DNA of 40,051 bases from Rhodococcus sp. HM1. GTDB lineage: Bacteria; Actinomycetota; Actinomycetes; Mycobacteriales; Mycobacteriaceae. The position numbers and the translations under genes are program-made. Positions within the stretch are counted from its first letter, which is position 1. Every line of letters starts with the position of its first letter. A model generated the notes under the pieces. It did no database searches, was not told the origin of the DNA, and saw only the letters and a list, made by a program, of their open reading frames with translations. The stretch is from positions 1-40,051 of the forward strand of contig NZ_JALPTB010000061.1 in the NCBI RefSeq assembly GCF_023218075.1, given 5' to 3'. Shown here in pieces: positions 7,673-18,700 of the stretch.

Positions 7673-8660
7673 CGGTGAAGTAGGTGGACCAGTCCGGCTC
7701 CTCGGTCAGCGGCCGGCCGTCGGGTCCGGCGAGCAGACCCTTCTCGTACAGGAACCGCGAGTAGCCGGTCCAGCGTTCGAGGGTCTGGGTGCCCACGTTC
7801 CCGTTCTCGTCGCGCAGCTGGTCCGCCGAGAGCATGCGCTGGCTCTTGAAGACGAGCGCTTCGTCCTCGAAGGCCCCCGGGTTGGCGTCGATGAGGTCCC
7901 GGGCGGCGCGCTCGGGATCCTCGGCGGCGATCTCGTAGCCGCGCTGAACGGCCTGCACGAACGCGCGTGCCTGCTCCGGGTGTTCGGCCAGCCAGTCCTC
8001 GTTGCCGCTGATCACGATGGCGTAGGCGTCGGGGAACCCGTAGTCGGTGTACGAGAAGTAGCGCATCGGCAGGCCGCGATGTTCGGCCTCGATGCCCTCC
8101 CACGCGAGATAGGACGCGGTGAAGTCCGCGGTTCCCGAGTACACCGCCTCGTACGCGGACGTGCCGAGGATGACGGACGTGAACTCGCCGCGGCCACCGT
8201 CGTTGCGGATGACCTGACGCAGCGTCTCCTCGTCGCCGGGATCGCCGAACCCGGCGTAGATGTGACCGTCGAGGTCTCTCGGCCGCGCGAGATCGGCGCG
8301 GTCCGCCTTGACGGCGATGCCGGTCGCCCAGTGCTGCAGCGGGGCGAGCACCGAGACGGTGTGCGATCCGGCGGCGCGGGCGAAGGTCGTCATCCCCTGG
8401 GTGGAGATGCCGAACTCGGCGTTGCCCGCGTCGACGAGGGTATCCGGGGTCGTGTTGTTGTACGGCAGGATCTCCACGTCGAGACCGGCCTCGTCGAACA
8501 GACCCTCCTGCATCGCCACGTACAGGCCGGTGTGGTTGGTGTTCGGCGTCCAGTCCAGTGCGAAGCGGATCGTGTCGTCCGACTCGGACGAGGAACAGGC
8601 GGGGACCAGGGCGATCGCGACGATCGCGACCAGCAGGGCGGTGAGGCGGCGGAGAGTCAC
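7653..8660 (-). CDS. thiY: NMT1/THI5-like substrate-binding lipoprotein, thiamin precursor
   Basis: A 335-aa periplasmic-type binding protein. The N-terminus is a lipoprotein signal with lipobox VPAC, giving acylated Cys22. The mature part begins with FALDWTPNTNHTGLYVAMQE, the characteristic opening of NMT1/THI5 proteins. These bind pyrimidine precursors of thiamin such as N-formyl-4-amino-5-aminomethyl-2-methylpyrimidine. The start is taken as GTG 8660, which overlaps the tenA stop by 4 nt (GTGA). ATG 8672 is in frame and would add four residues, but has its Shine-Dalgarno too close. Together with TenA, which deformylates or hydrolyses such pyrimidines, it forms a salvage route for degraded thiamin. 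Confidence 0.85.
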   Translation of the reverse strand: MTLRRLTALLVAIVAIALVPACSSSESDDTIRFALDWTPNTNHTGLYVAMQEGLFDEAGLDVEILPYNNTTPDTLVDAGNAEFGISTQGMTTFARAAGSHTVSVLAPLQHWATGIAVKADRADLARPRDLDGHIYAGFGDPGDEETLRQVIRNDGGRGEFTSVILGTSAYEAVYSGTADFTASYLAWEGIEAEHRGLPMRYFSYTDYGFPDAYAIVISGNEDWLAEHPEQARAFVQAVQRGYEIAAEDPERAARDLIDANPGAFEDEALVFKSQRMLSADQLRDENGNVGTQTLERWTGYSRFLYEKGLLAGPDGRPLTEEPDWSTYFTDAYLTS

Positions 8661-9376
8661 GATTCCGGCCATTCCTGCCGGTGCAGCGCGGTGTCCCAGA
8701 ACATCAGCTCGTAGCGGGTCGCGACGGTGAACGCGTCGAGCATCGCGGCACGGTCGGCGTCGGTGGCGGCGACCGCCGCGGCGTCGACCAGTTCGCGGGC
8801 GGTCGCGACCGCGGCGTGGAATTCGGGGGCGTCGTAGGTGGTCACCCACTGTGCGTACGGGTGCTGCGGGTCGGTGGCGAGGACCCCGGAGGCACGCGCG
8901 GCGAGGTCGCGGCCCACTTCTGCGTAGATCCAGAAACACGGCAGCACGGCCGCGGCACCGACCGCGTACGGCTCGGTGGCGACCGTCGCCGTGAGATACG
9001 AGACGTACCCGAGGCAGGCGGGGGAGTGGGCGGGCGCGGCCTCACCGGGTGGCAGAACCCCGCCGGTGAGCAGGCTCTTGTGCAGCGCCGACTCCTCGGT
9101 GGCGGCCGTGGCGGCACTGGTCGCCCAGAACGCGGCGGTCGCCGGATCCGGGGACTTGGCGGACAACAGCGCGAGGGCCTTGGCGTACCCGGCGAGGTAC
9201 AGCGCGTCCTGCTCTATGTAGAAGCGGAAGGCGTCGAGCGGCAGCGTTCCGTCGCCCAGGCGGTGGAGGAATTCGAGGTCGTCGATCGACCGGCGCAGTG
9301 TCTCGGTGTGCTGCCACATCCGATCGGTGAAGCGGTCGATGGAAACAAGAGGCGAAACGTCGACGGGCACAGACAT
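8657..9376 (-). CDS. tenA: TenA: aminopyrimidine aminohydrolase / thiaminase II
   Basis: A 239-aa all-alpha TenA/THI-4 family enzyme. It hydrolyses 4-amino-5-aminomethyl-2-methylpyrimidine to HMP, salvaging base-degraded thiamin, and can cleave thiamin as well. The catalytic Cys is visible as Cys147 in AVLPCFWIYAEVG. The substrate-binding Asp is in FYIEQD (Asp57), and a conserved C-terminal Glu is in RYELMFWDTAL. The start ATG 9376 lies 9 nt after AAGGGA, which is also the 3' edge of the TPP riboswitch P1 stem. First gene of a four-gene operon. The in-frame extension to 9559 would translate the riboswitch itself and is rejected. Confidence 0.92.
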   Translation of the reverse strand: MSVPVDVSPLVSIDRFTDRMWQHTETLRRSIDDLEFLHRLGDGTLPLDAFRFYIEQDALYLAGYAKALALLSAKSPDPATAAFWATSAATAATEESALHKSLLTGGVLPPGEAAPAHSPACLGYVSYLTATVATEPYAVGAAAVLPCFWIYAEVGRDLAARASGVLATDPQHPYAQWVTTYDAPEFHAAVATARELVDAAAVAATDADRAAMLDAFTVATRYELMFWDTALHRQEWPES

Positions 9377-9385
9377 GCCGGGACA

Positions 9386-9464
9386 TCCCTTCGTCAGCAT
9401 TACCTGATCAGGTTCTACGGGTGTGATCTCAGCCCCGCGCGCGGAGCACCCCGTGTCGGACGAA
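9386..9464 (-). ncRNA. TPP riboswitch (THI element)
   Basis: On the minus strand the conserved TPP aptamer blocks occur in order: ACGGGGTGC, GGCTGAGAT, ACCC, GAACCTGATC, AGGTAATGC. P1 is formed by TTCGTC (9464-9459) and GACGAA (9395-9390). The AAGGGA at 9391-9386 is both the usual 3' flank of the element and the ribosome binding site of tenA, 9 nt before its ATG. Thiamin pyrophosphate binding would stabilise P1 and should hide the ribosome site, giving translational repression. No terminator stem is visible between the aptamer and the gene. Confidence 0.96.
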
Positions 9465-9735
9465 CGCGACCTTAGCAGGGCGTTCCGCGCAACGGGCCCC
9501 CGGGGTGCCGGACCCGGGGGCCGCGCCGGGAATGTCCGGACAACCAGTTCCGTGGACACAAAACAGCCTGTATGTTTGGCGATCGTCAGCGCGGTCTCCG
9601 GCGGTGTGAAGGGCCCCGACGATTCCGTGCGACGACCATGCTGCGAGACCTCCCGGCTCGCGCTCGGGCGGTCGCGGGAGGGTGTCGACGGCGACTCCGC
9701 CTGCGCACAGCGATGTGGGAAAGGTGGAATACGGG

Positions 9736-12700
9736 ATGCGGGATGTCGAGGATTCCGGACGGTCGGAACTCGAGAATCTGCCGCGACTGATCGCGAATGT
9801 CGTCTCGCGTGACCCCGAACGGGTCGCTCTGGTGCGCAACGGTGCCGTCGTCACCTACGCCGGCCTCAACGAGGAACTGGCCGCGCTCGGCGCCGCCATG
9901 GGCGACGCGATCGGACCCGACGCACTCGTTCCCGTCGTGCTCACCGGACTGTTGCCCGGGCTCGCCGGGAGTGGTCCCGACGAGGTCGCCGTCGCCCTGG
10001 CCGAACTGTCCGAGGACCTCGCCGCGTTCGCGGGGGAGGAGCAGGCGTCGCCGGAGCCGGCAAGGCCGGACACCCTGCCCGCCGCCTTCGCCGCGCAGGC
10101 CGCCGCCACCCCCGACGCCGTGGCCGTCGAGTTCGACGGTGCCGAGTACACCTACGCCGAGCTGGCGGACCGGTCCCGGCGGCTGGCCCGCCGCCTCGTC
10201 GAGTCCGGTGTCGGACCGGGTGTCACCGTCGCCGTCGCCCTGCGCCGGTCCTTCGATCTGCTCGTGGCCGTGCACGCGGTGCTCGAGGCGGGCGGCGCGT
10301 ACGTGCCGCTCGACCCGGACCACCCCGCCGAGCGACTGGCCTACATCCTCGAGGTCGTCGAGCCCGCAGTCCTGCTCACCGAGACCGCTGCGCCGGTGCC
10401 CGCAGACGGGATGGAGGTGCTCGACGTGACGGCCCTCGACCTCGGATCGGAATCGGCGGAACCGCTCACCGATGCCGACCGCCGCCGTCCCCTGCACGCC
10501 GCCGACACCGCCTACGTCATCTTCACCTCCGGATCCACCGGCCGGCCCAAGGGCGTGGCGGTGACCCACGAGGCGATCGTCACCAACCTGCGCTGGCGGC
10601 AGGAGCAGTACCGGCTCGGACCCGCCGACGTGGTGCTGCACAAGACTCCGGTCACCTTCGACGTGTCCGTGTGGGAGTTGTTCTGGCCGTTGCAGGCCGG
10701 CGCGCGTCTTCTCGTCGCCGCGCCCGAGGGGCACCGGGACCCGCGCTACCTGGCGGATCTCATGCGCGACCGCGGGGTCACCGTCGCGCATTTCGTGCCG
10801 TCCATGCTCGCGGTGTTCGTCGCCGAGGCCGAGCTCGATTCGCTCACCTCTCTTCGGTACCTGTTCGCATCCGGTGAAGCACTGCCGGCGCGCATCGCGG
10901 TACTGGTACGGGAACTGCTGCCCGGGGTCGCGGTCCACAACCTGTACGGGCCCACCGAGGCGGCCGTCGACGTGACCCATCACGAGGTCACCGATGCCGA
11001 CATCGACTCGGTGCCGATCGGCGCGCCCATTGCCGACACCGACCTGCTGATCCTCGACAGCGCCCTGAACTGGGTTCCGGCCGGCGCGGAGGGCGAGTTG
11101 TACCTGGCCGGAACACAATTGGCGCTCGGATATGTCGGCCGGCCGGACCTGACCGCGGAACGGTTCGTCGCCAATCCCTACGGGGCGCCCGGCGAACGCA
11201 TGTACCGGACCGGCGACCTCGTGGTGCGTTCCCGCTCGGACGAGCTGGAGTACCTCGGGCGCAGCGACTTCCAGGTCAAGATCCGCGGACTGCGCATCGA
11301 GCTGGGTGAGATCGAGGAGACCCTCACCCGGCAGGACGGCATCGCCCAGGCGGCCGTGCGTGTCCACACCGACGAGGCCCTGGGTGATCGCCTCGTCGCG
11401 TACGTGCGGCTGCACCCGGGCGCCACGTGGGACGAGGAGGCGCTGGGCGCCGCACTCTCCGCGTCGCTGCCGGACTACATGGTCCCGACCGCGTACTGCG
11501 TGCTCGACGAGTTCCCGCTCACCACCAGCGGCAAGCTCGACCGCGCGGCACTGCCCGCGCCCGAGACCCCCGCCGCGACCGGTGACGATCGCCCGCTCGA
11601 GACGGCCACCGAGACAGTGGTCGCCGCGGTGTTCGCCGAGATGCTCGGGCGCGATCGGGTCGGCGGCGACGACGACTTCTTCGCGCTCGGCGGCAATTCG
11701 CTCGCCGCGGTCCGCGCGGTCTCGCGCATCTCGGCCCGAGTCGGCCGGCCGCTGTCCGTCCAGGACTTCTTCGACGCACCGACCGTCGTCGAGGTGGCGC
11801 GGTTGCTGGACCGCACACCCGGCGAGGACCGAGCAGACGGCCCGTTGGCCGCCGGACCACGGCCCTACCCGGTGCCGCTGGCGCCGTCGCAGACACGGCT
11901 GTGGGTGCTCGATCGCCTCGATCCGGGCTCGTCCCTCTACAACATCCCGCTCGTGGTCCGCCTCACCGGCGACCTCGACGTCGACGCGTTGCAGCAGGCC
12001 GTCGGCGACCTCGTCGAACGGCACGAGGTGCTGCGCACCGCCTACCCGGAGGTCGACGGCGAAGGCACCCAGCTGGTGCTTCCGATCGGCGCCGCCCAGC
12101 GTGCCGTGCCGGTCGAGACCGTCGCCCCGGACGAGGTTCCGGCCCGGATCGACGCCCTCGTGTCGGAGGGCTTCGACATCGCCGAGGCCGCCCCCGTGCG
12201 CACCCACCTGCTGCGGGTGGCGGACGACGAGCACGTTCTCGTCGTCGTCGTCCACCACATCGCCGGCGACGGATTCTCGGCGGGACCGCTCACCCGCGAC
12301 CTGATGCGGGCCTACGGCGCCCGCACCGCGGGAGTGGCGCCCGAACGCCTCCCGCTCGCGGTGCAGTACGCGGATTACGCGCTGTGGCAGCGTGATCGGC
12401 TCGGAGATGCCGACGAGCCGGATTCGCTCATGGCACAGCAGCTCGCCTACTGGCGCAAGCAACTGGCCGGCCTGCAGGACCGGCTCGAGCTCCCCACGGA
12501 CCGGCCGCGGCCGGCGGTGGCATCCCAGTCCGGTGCCGCGGTGCCCGTGGAGATTCCGGCGGACGTCCACCGCGCGGTGGTGGACCTGGCGCGGGCCACC
12601 GGCACCACCGAGTTCATGGTGGTGCACGCGGCGCTCGCCGTGCTCCTCGCGCGGCTGTCCGGGACCGCGGACGTCGCGGTCGGCACCCCGTCGGCCGGGC

Positions 12701-15700
12701 GTGGGGACGCGGGCCTCGACGACCTCGTCGGCATGTTCGTCAACACGCTGGTGCTGCGCACCCCGATCGACGCGGGGGAGTCGTTCACCCGGCTGCTGAC
12801 CCGCGTGCGCGACATCGACCTGCAGGCGTTCGGCAACCAGGACGTGCCGTTCGACTGCATCGTCGACGACCTCGCCCCGGCCCGGTCGCAGGCCTACCAC
12901 CCGTTGTTCCAGGTGATGCTCGCCTTCCAGAACCTCGACGCGACGCAGCTCGAGCTTCCGTCGCTGACCGTCACCACGGTCGACGTCCCGACCCGGCGGG
13001 CGAAGTTCGACCTGCAGGTCACGCTCGCCGAGCGCCTCGGCGACGACCACGAGCCGGGCGGCATGTTCGGTGAGGTCGCCTACGCGACCGACCTGTTCGA
13101 GGAAGGCACGGTCGCCGGGTTCGTGCGGCGCTTCGTGCGGATCCTCGCCGAGGCCACCGCCGCCCCGGACCGTGCCGTCGGCGATCACCGGCTCCTGGAT
13201 CGGGCCGAACTCGGCACCGTGCTGAGCCGCTGGAACTCGACGGACCGGCCGGTGCCTCCGGCCACGGTGCCGCGGCTGCTCGATGCGCAGGTCGCGCGCA
13301 CTCCGCATCTGCAGGCCGTCGTCGACGACGACGGGATCCTGACCTACGCGGATTTCGCCGCCCGGGTGCACCGGCTGGCCCGGCGGCTCGTCGCGGCCGG
13401 GGTCGGACCCGAGCGCACCGTCGCGGTCGTCGCACCGCGCTCGGTCGAGCTGCTGGTGGCGGTCCATGCGGTTCTGCACGCCGGTGGGGCGTACGTGCCC
13501 GTCGACCCCGATCAGCCCGCCGCGCGCATCGAGCGGGTGCTCGCCGCGGCCCGGCCCGTGGCGGTGCTCGTCGGCTCCACGGTGGAGTGGAGCGACGAGG
13601 TCCGGGCGGTGCCCGTGCTGCGGATCGGCGACTTCCCCGACCTGAGCGGTGCGCCGCTGCACGACTCGGAGCGGCTCGCGCCGCTGCGTCCCGACAACAC
13701 CGCGTACGTGCTGTTCACCTCGGGCTCGACCGGTGAGCCGAAGGGTGTCGCCGTGCCGCATCGGGCGGTGGTCAACCAGCTGCTGTGGATCGCGGATCTG
13801 TTCCGGATCAGCGTCGCCGACACCGTGCTGTGGAAGACTCCGGCCACATTCGACGTCTCGGTGTGGGAGATGTTCGCGCCCTTGGCATCCGGAGCCAGGA
13901 TGGTCGTCGCCGCGCCGGATGCGCACCGTGACGCGCGGCAGCTCGCCGACATCATCGGCCGCCGCGCGGTCACCCTCACCTCGTTCGTGCCCTCGATGCT
14001 GTCGGTGTTCGCGACGACGGTGCCCGATCCGGCGGCGCTGCGCACGCTGCGCGCGGTCGCCGTGGCCGGGGAGGCGCTGCCCGCCGCGACCGTCGGCGCG
14101 TTCCGGGCGGTGTCCCGCGCGGCCGTGCACAACCTCTACGGGCCCACCGAGTTCACGGTGCACGCGACCTCGGCGCTGGTGCCGCCGATGCCGTACCTGG
14201 CGACGCGGCCGGTGCCGATGGGCCGGCCGGTGTGGAACACCCGTGCCGTGGTGCTGGACTCGCGGATGCATCCCGTCCCGGTCGGGGTCAGGGGTGAGCT
14301 GTACCTGTCCGGAGTCCAGGAGGCCCGCGGCTATCACGGCCGGCCGGACCTGACGGCCGAACGATTCGTCGCGGACCGGTTCGGCCCGCCCGGCGCGCGC
14401 CTGTACCGCACGGGCGACAGTGTGAAGTGGACCCCGGAGGGGCAGCTCGTCTACCTGGGACGCACCGACTCCCAGGTCAAGATCCGCGGTGTGCGCATCG
14501 AGCTCGGCGAGATCGAATCGGCGCTGCTGAACCGCTCCGAGGTCGCACGAGCGGTCGCCACCGTCCATCACGCCGACGCCGGTGATCGGCTCGTCGCGTA
14601 TGTCGTCCCGGTGCCGGCCGACAACGCGAACGAGGTGGATCCCGGTGCGCTGCGCAGCGCGCTCGTCCGGGTGCTGCCCGCCCACCTGGTGCCGGACACG
14701 ATCGTCGTCGTGGACGACTTCCCGGTCACGTCGTCGGGCAAGCTCGATCGTGCGGCCCTGCCCGCGCCGGTGTTCGAGACCCGCGAATTCGTGGCGCCCG
14801 CAACGAAGATCGAGCGGACCGTCGCGGACGTGTTCGCCGCGGTCCTCGAAGCCGAGACCGTCGGTGCGCAGGACGACTTCTTCGCGCTCGGCGGGAACTC
14901 GTTGACCGCCACGCAGGTGGCGGCGCGACTCGCCGACGAACTGGGTATCGAGGTGACCGTCCGGTCGCTGTTCGACACCCGCACCGTCGCCGAATTCGCT
15001 GCGCTGCTGGAGGATTCCGATCCCGCGGTGGCCGTCGCCGGTCCGGTGGCCGGCCCGCGGCCGGAGCGGGTCCCGCTGTCCTGGTCGCAGTCGCGGATGT
15101 GGTTCCTCAACCGGTTCGACACCGGTTCGGGGCTGCACAACATTCCGCTGATGGTCCGGCTGTCGGGGACCCTCGACGTCGACGCGCTGGGCGAAGCGTT
15201 CGGTGACGTCGTGGCGCGGCACGAGGTGCTGCGCACCGTCTATCCCGAGGTGGACGGCACCGGCCTGCAGGTCGTGCTGCCGGTCGAGCAGGCCCGGCCG
15301 CAGCTGCCGATCCTCGACGTGCCCGCGGACCGGCTCGACGAGGAGCTCACCGCCCTCGCCGGTGCCGGATTCGACGTCACCGCCGAGGTTCCCGTGCGGG
15401 CCCGGCTGCTGCGCGCCGGGGACGACGAGTACGTGCTCGCGGTGGTCGTCCACCACATCGCGGCGGACGGCTTCTCGGTGGCCCCGCTGATCCGGGACCT
15501 CATGGCGGCCTACACCGCCCGCGTCGCCGGGCAGGCACCCGACTGGGAACCGCTGCCCGTGCAGTACGCGGACTACGCGCTGTGGCAGCGGGAGACGCTC
15601 GGCGACGAATCCGATCCCGAATCGGCACACAGCCGCAAACTGGCCTACTGGCGGGAGCGCCTGGCGGGCCTGCCTGCCCAGCTCGACCTGCCTGCCGATC

Positions 15701-18700
15701 AGCGCAGGCCCGCCTCGGGATCCGGCCGCGGCGGCAGGATCCACACGACGATCCCGGCCGCCACCCGCGCCGCGATCGACGCCATGGCCGAGCGACACGG
15801 TGCGACACCGTTCATGGTCGTGCACGCCGCGCTGGCGCTGCTGCTGTCCCGGCTGTCCGGCTCCACCGACATCGCCATCGGGACCCCGTCGGCGGGCCGC
15901 GGTCACCCGGTCCTCGACGATCTCGTCGGCATGTTCGTCAACACGGTCGTGCTGCGCACCGAGATCGACCCCGCCGAGTCGTTCACCGCGTTCCTGTCCC
16001 GGGTCCGGGACATCGACCTCGGCGCACAGGCGAACTCGGAGATCCCGTTCGAGCGGCTCGTCGAGGTGCTCGAGCCCGAGCGGTCACCGGGGCGGCATCC
16101 CTTGTTCCAGGTGGCGCTGGCCTACCAGAACTTCGCCCGGCAGGAGCTCACGCTGCCGGACCTGACCGTCGCCGAATTCCCCGTCGAGACGCACCTGTCG
16201 AAGTTCGACCTGGAGTTCGCGATCGGAGAGGCCGCCGACGACACCGGCGCACTATCCCTCGGGATCGGCTACGCCACCGACCTGTTCGACGCGGCGACCG
16301 TCGAGGTGCTGGCCGAGCGGCTCGTGCGGATCCTCGACGCCGTCACCCGGGTCCCGGACACGGCGGTCGGCGACGTCGAGATCCTCTCGCCCGACGAGCG
16401 GGCCGGGGTGCTCGCGTCGGGCCGGCGGATCGGATTGCGGCCGCAGACGCTGCCGGAGCTGCTCGACGCGGCCGCCGCCGACCCGACCGCGGTCGCGGTG
16501 GTGAGCGGCGACACCGCGCTGACCTACGCCGACGTCGACGCCGCTGCGCGCCGGTGGGCGCGGATCCTGCGGGAACACGGCGTCGGCCGAGGCGATCTCG
16601 TGCTCGTCGCGGTGCCCCGGTCCACCGAATCGATCCTCGCGATGTGGGCGGTCGCGCGGAGCGGCGCCGGGTTCGTCCCCGTCGACGTCGACTATCCCGC
16701 GGACCGGCTCGCGCACATGGTCACCGATTCCGGTGCGCGGGTGGGTCTGACCCTGGCCGAGCACCGTCCGGCGCTGCCGGAGGGGCCGCACTGGCTCGCG
16801 CTCGACGACGAGGACGAAACAAGGTCCGCTGCAACCGATTCCGATATCGAACCGGACGAGTTCCCCCGGGTGCGTCCGGACGACGTCGCCTACGTGATCT
16901 ACACCTCCGGTTCGACCGGCACCCCGAAGGGCGTGACCGTCACCCACACCGGTCTCTACAACCTGTGTGTGGAGGTCCGCGAACGGTACCGGCTCGATGC
17001 GCGGTCCCGGGTGCTGCACGTCGCCTCGCCGAGCTTCGACGCGTCCGTCCTCGAGCAGGTCTTCGCGCTGTCGGCCGCCGCGACCGTCGTCGTCGCGCCC
17101 GCGCACGCGTACGGCGGCGCCGCGCTCGCCGCGCTGATGCGGGACCGGGCCGTCACCCACGCGTTCCTCACCCCGTCGGTCGCCGCCACCGTCGACCCGG
17201 ACGATCTCGACGACTGCCGGGTTCTCGTCACCGGTGGGGAAGCGGTGACCGGCGACGTGGTCCGGCGATGGTCGACCGGTGGACGCGCCGTGTTCAACGC
17301 GTACGGACCCACCGAGGCGACGATCATGACGCACACCGCCGGTCCGCTGTCGCCGGATGTTCCTGTGGCACTGGGTCATCCGGTTCGCGGAGCCGGACAT
17401 CTGGTGCTCGATTCGCGACTGCGGCCGGTGCCGGCCGGTGTTCCCGGCGAGCTGTATCTCCTCGGTGACGCGCTGGCGCGTGGCTACCACCGGCGGCCCG
17501 CGCTCACCGCGGACCGGTTCGTCGCCAATCCCCACGGCGGGTGGGGCGAGCGCATGTACCGCACCGGGGACGTGGTGAGCCGCACCGCCACCGGAGAACT
17601 CGTCTACCACGGACGCGCCGACTTCCAGATCAAGATCCACGGGCTGCGTATCGAACTCGGAGAGATCGACGCCGCGCTCCGGGCCGACGACTCGGTCGCC
17701 GCGGCGGTGACGGTGGGACGGGACACGGCACCGCGACTCGTCTCCTACGTCGTACCGGCCGCCGAGACCGTCCTCGACGAGCAGGAGCTGCTGCGCACCG
17801 TCGCCTCCCGCCTGCCCGCACACATGGTGCCGGCGGCGATCGTGGTGCTCGACGAGCTGCCGCTCACCCCGTCGGGCAAGCTGGACCGGCGGGCACTGCC
17901 GGTGCCGTCGGTGGCGGCGCGTCCGTTCCGGGCCCCGTCGACCCGGTACGAGCAGGGCGTCGCCGAGATCTACGCCCGGCTGCTCGGCGTCGAACAGGTC
18001 GGTGCGGACGACGACTTCTTCGAACTCGGCGGGCACTCGCTGCTGATCCTGTCGCTGGCCGCCGCGGTGACCGAGCGCTTCGGCATCGAGGTCACGGTGC
18101 CGCAGCTGTTCGAGCACGCACCGGTCTACAAGCTGGCCCGGCTGATCGAGGCCGGAGCTCAGGAGGCCGCGCCCACCGCCGAGTGGGAGGGCGATCTCGA
18201 ACTCGCCGCGGACATCGTCCCGGACGGGATCCCGGCGGCGCGACCGGACGGCCGCCGCGTCCTGCTGACCGGAGCCACCGGTTTCCTCGGCCGCTACCTG
18301 CTGCGGGATCTGCTCTCGCACAGCGGCATGCGCGTGTGGTGCCTGGTGCGGACGGCCTCCGAGGAGGAGGGTCTCGACCGCATCGAGGCGGGGATGCGCG
18401 CGTTCGGTTTGTGGCGCGAGTACTACCGGGGCCGGATCGTGGTGGTGCCGGGCGACCTGGCGCAGCCGCGATTCGGGCTGTCCGACACCGAGTTCGACGA
18501 TCTCGCCCGCGGCGTGGACTTCATCGTGCACAATGGCGCCCGCGTCAATCACATCGAGCCGTACAGCAGGATGCGGGCGGCGAACGTGTCCGGCACCGAG
18601 GAGATCCTCCGTCTCGCCGTCACCGGGACGGTCAAGCCCGTGCACTTCGTCTCCACCGGGTCGGTGCTCACCGACACCGCCGCGCCCGCGTCCGAGGACG

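Noticed and set aside
9586-15906. 2106-codon open frame on the minus strand opposite the NRPS
   Set aside because: Translation is Arg/Gly/His/Asp-rich without any domain, and it mirrors the codon bias of the NRPS on the other strand. High GC at third positions keeps the antisense frame open. The NRPS motifs are unmistakable.
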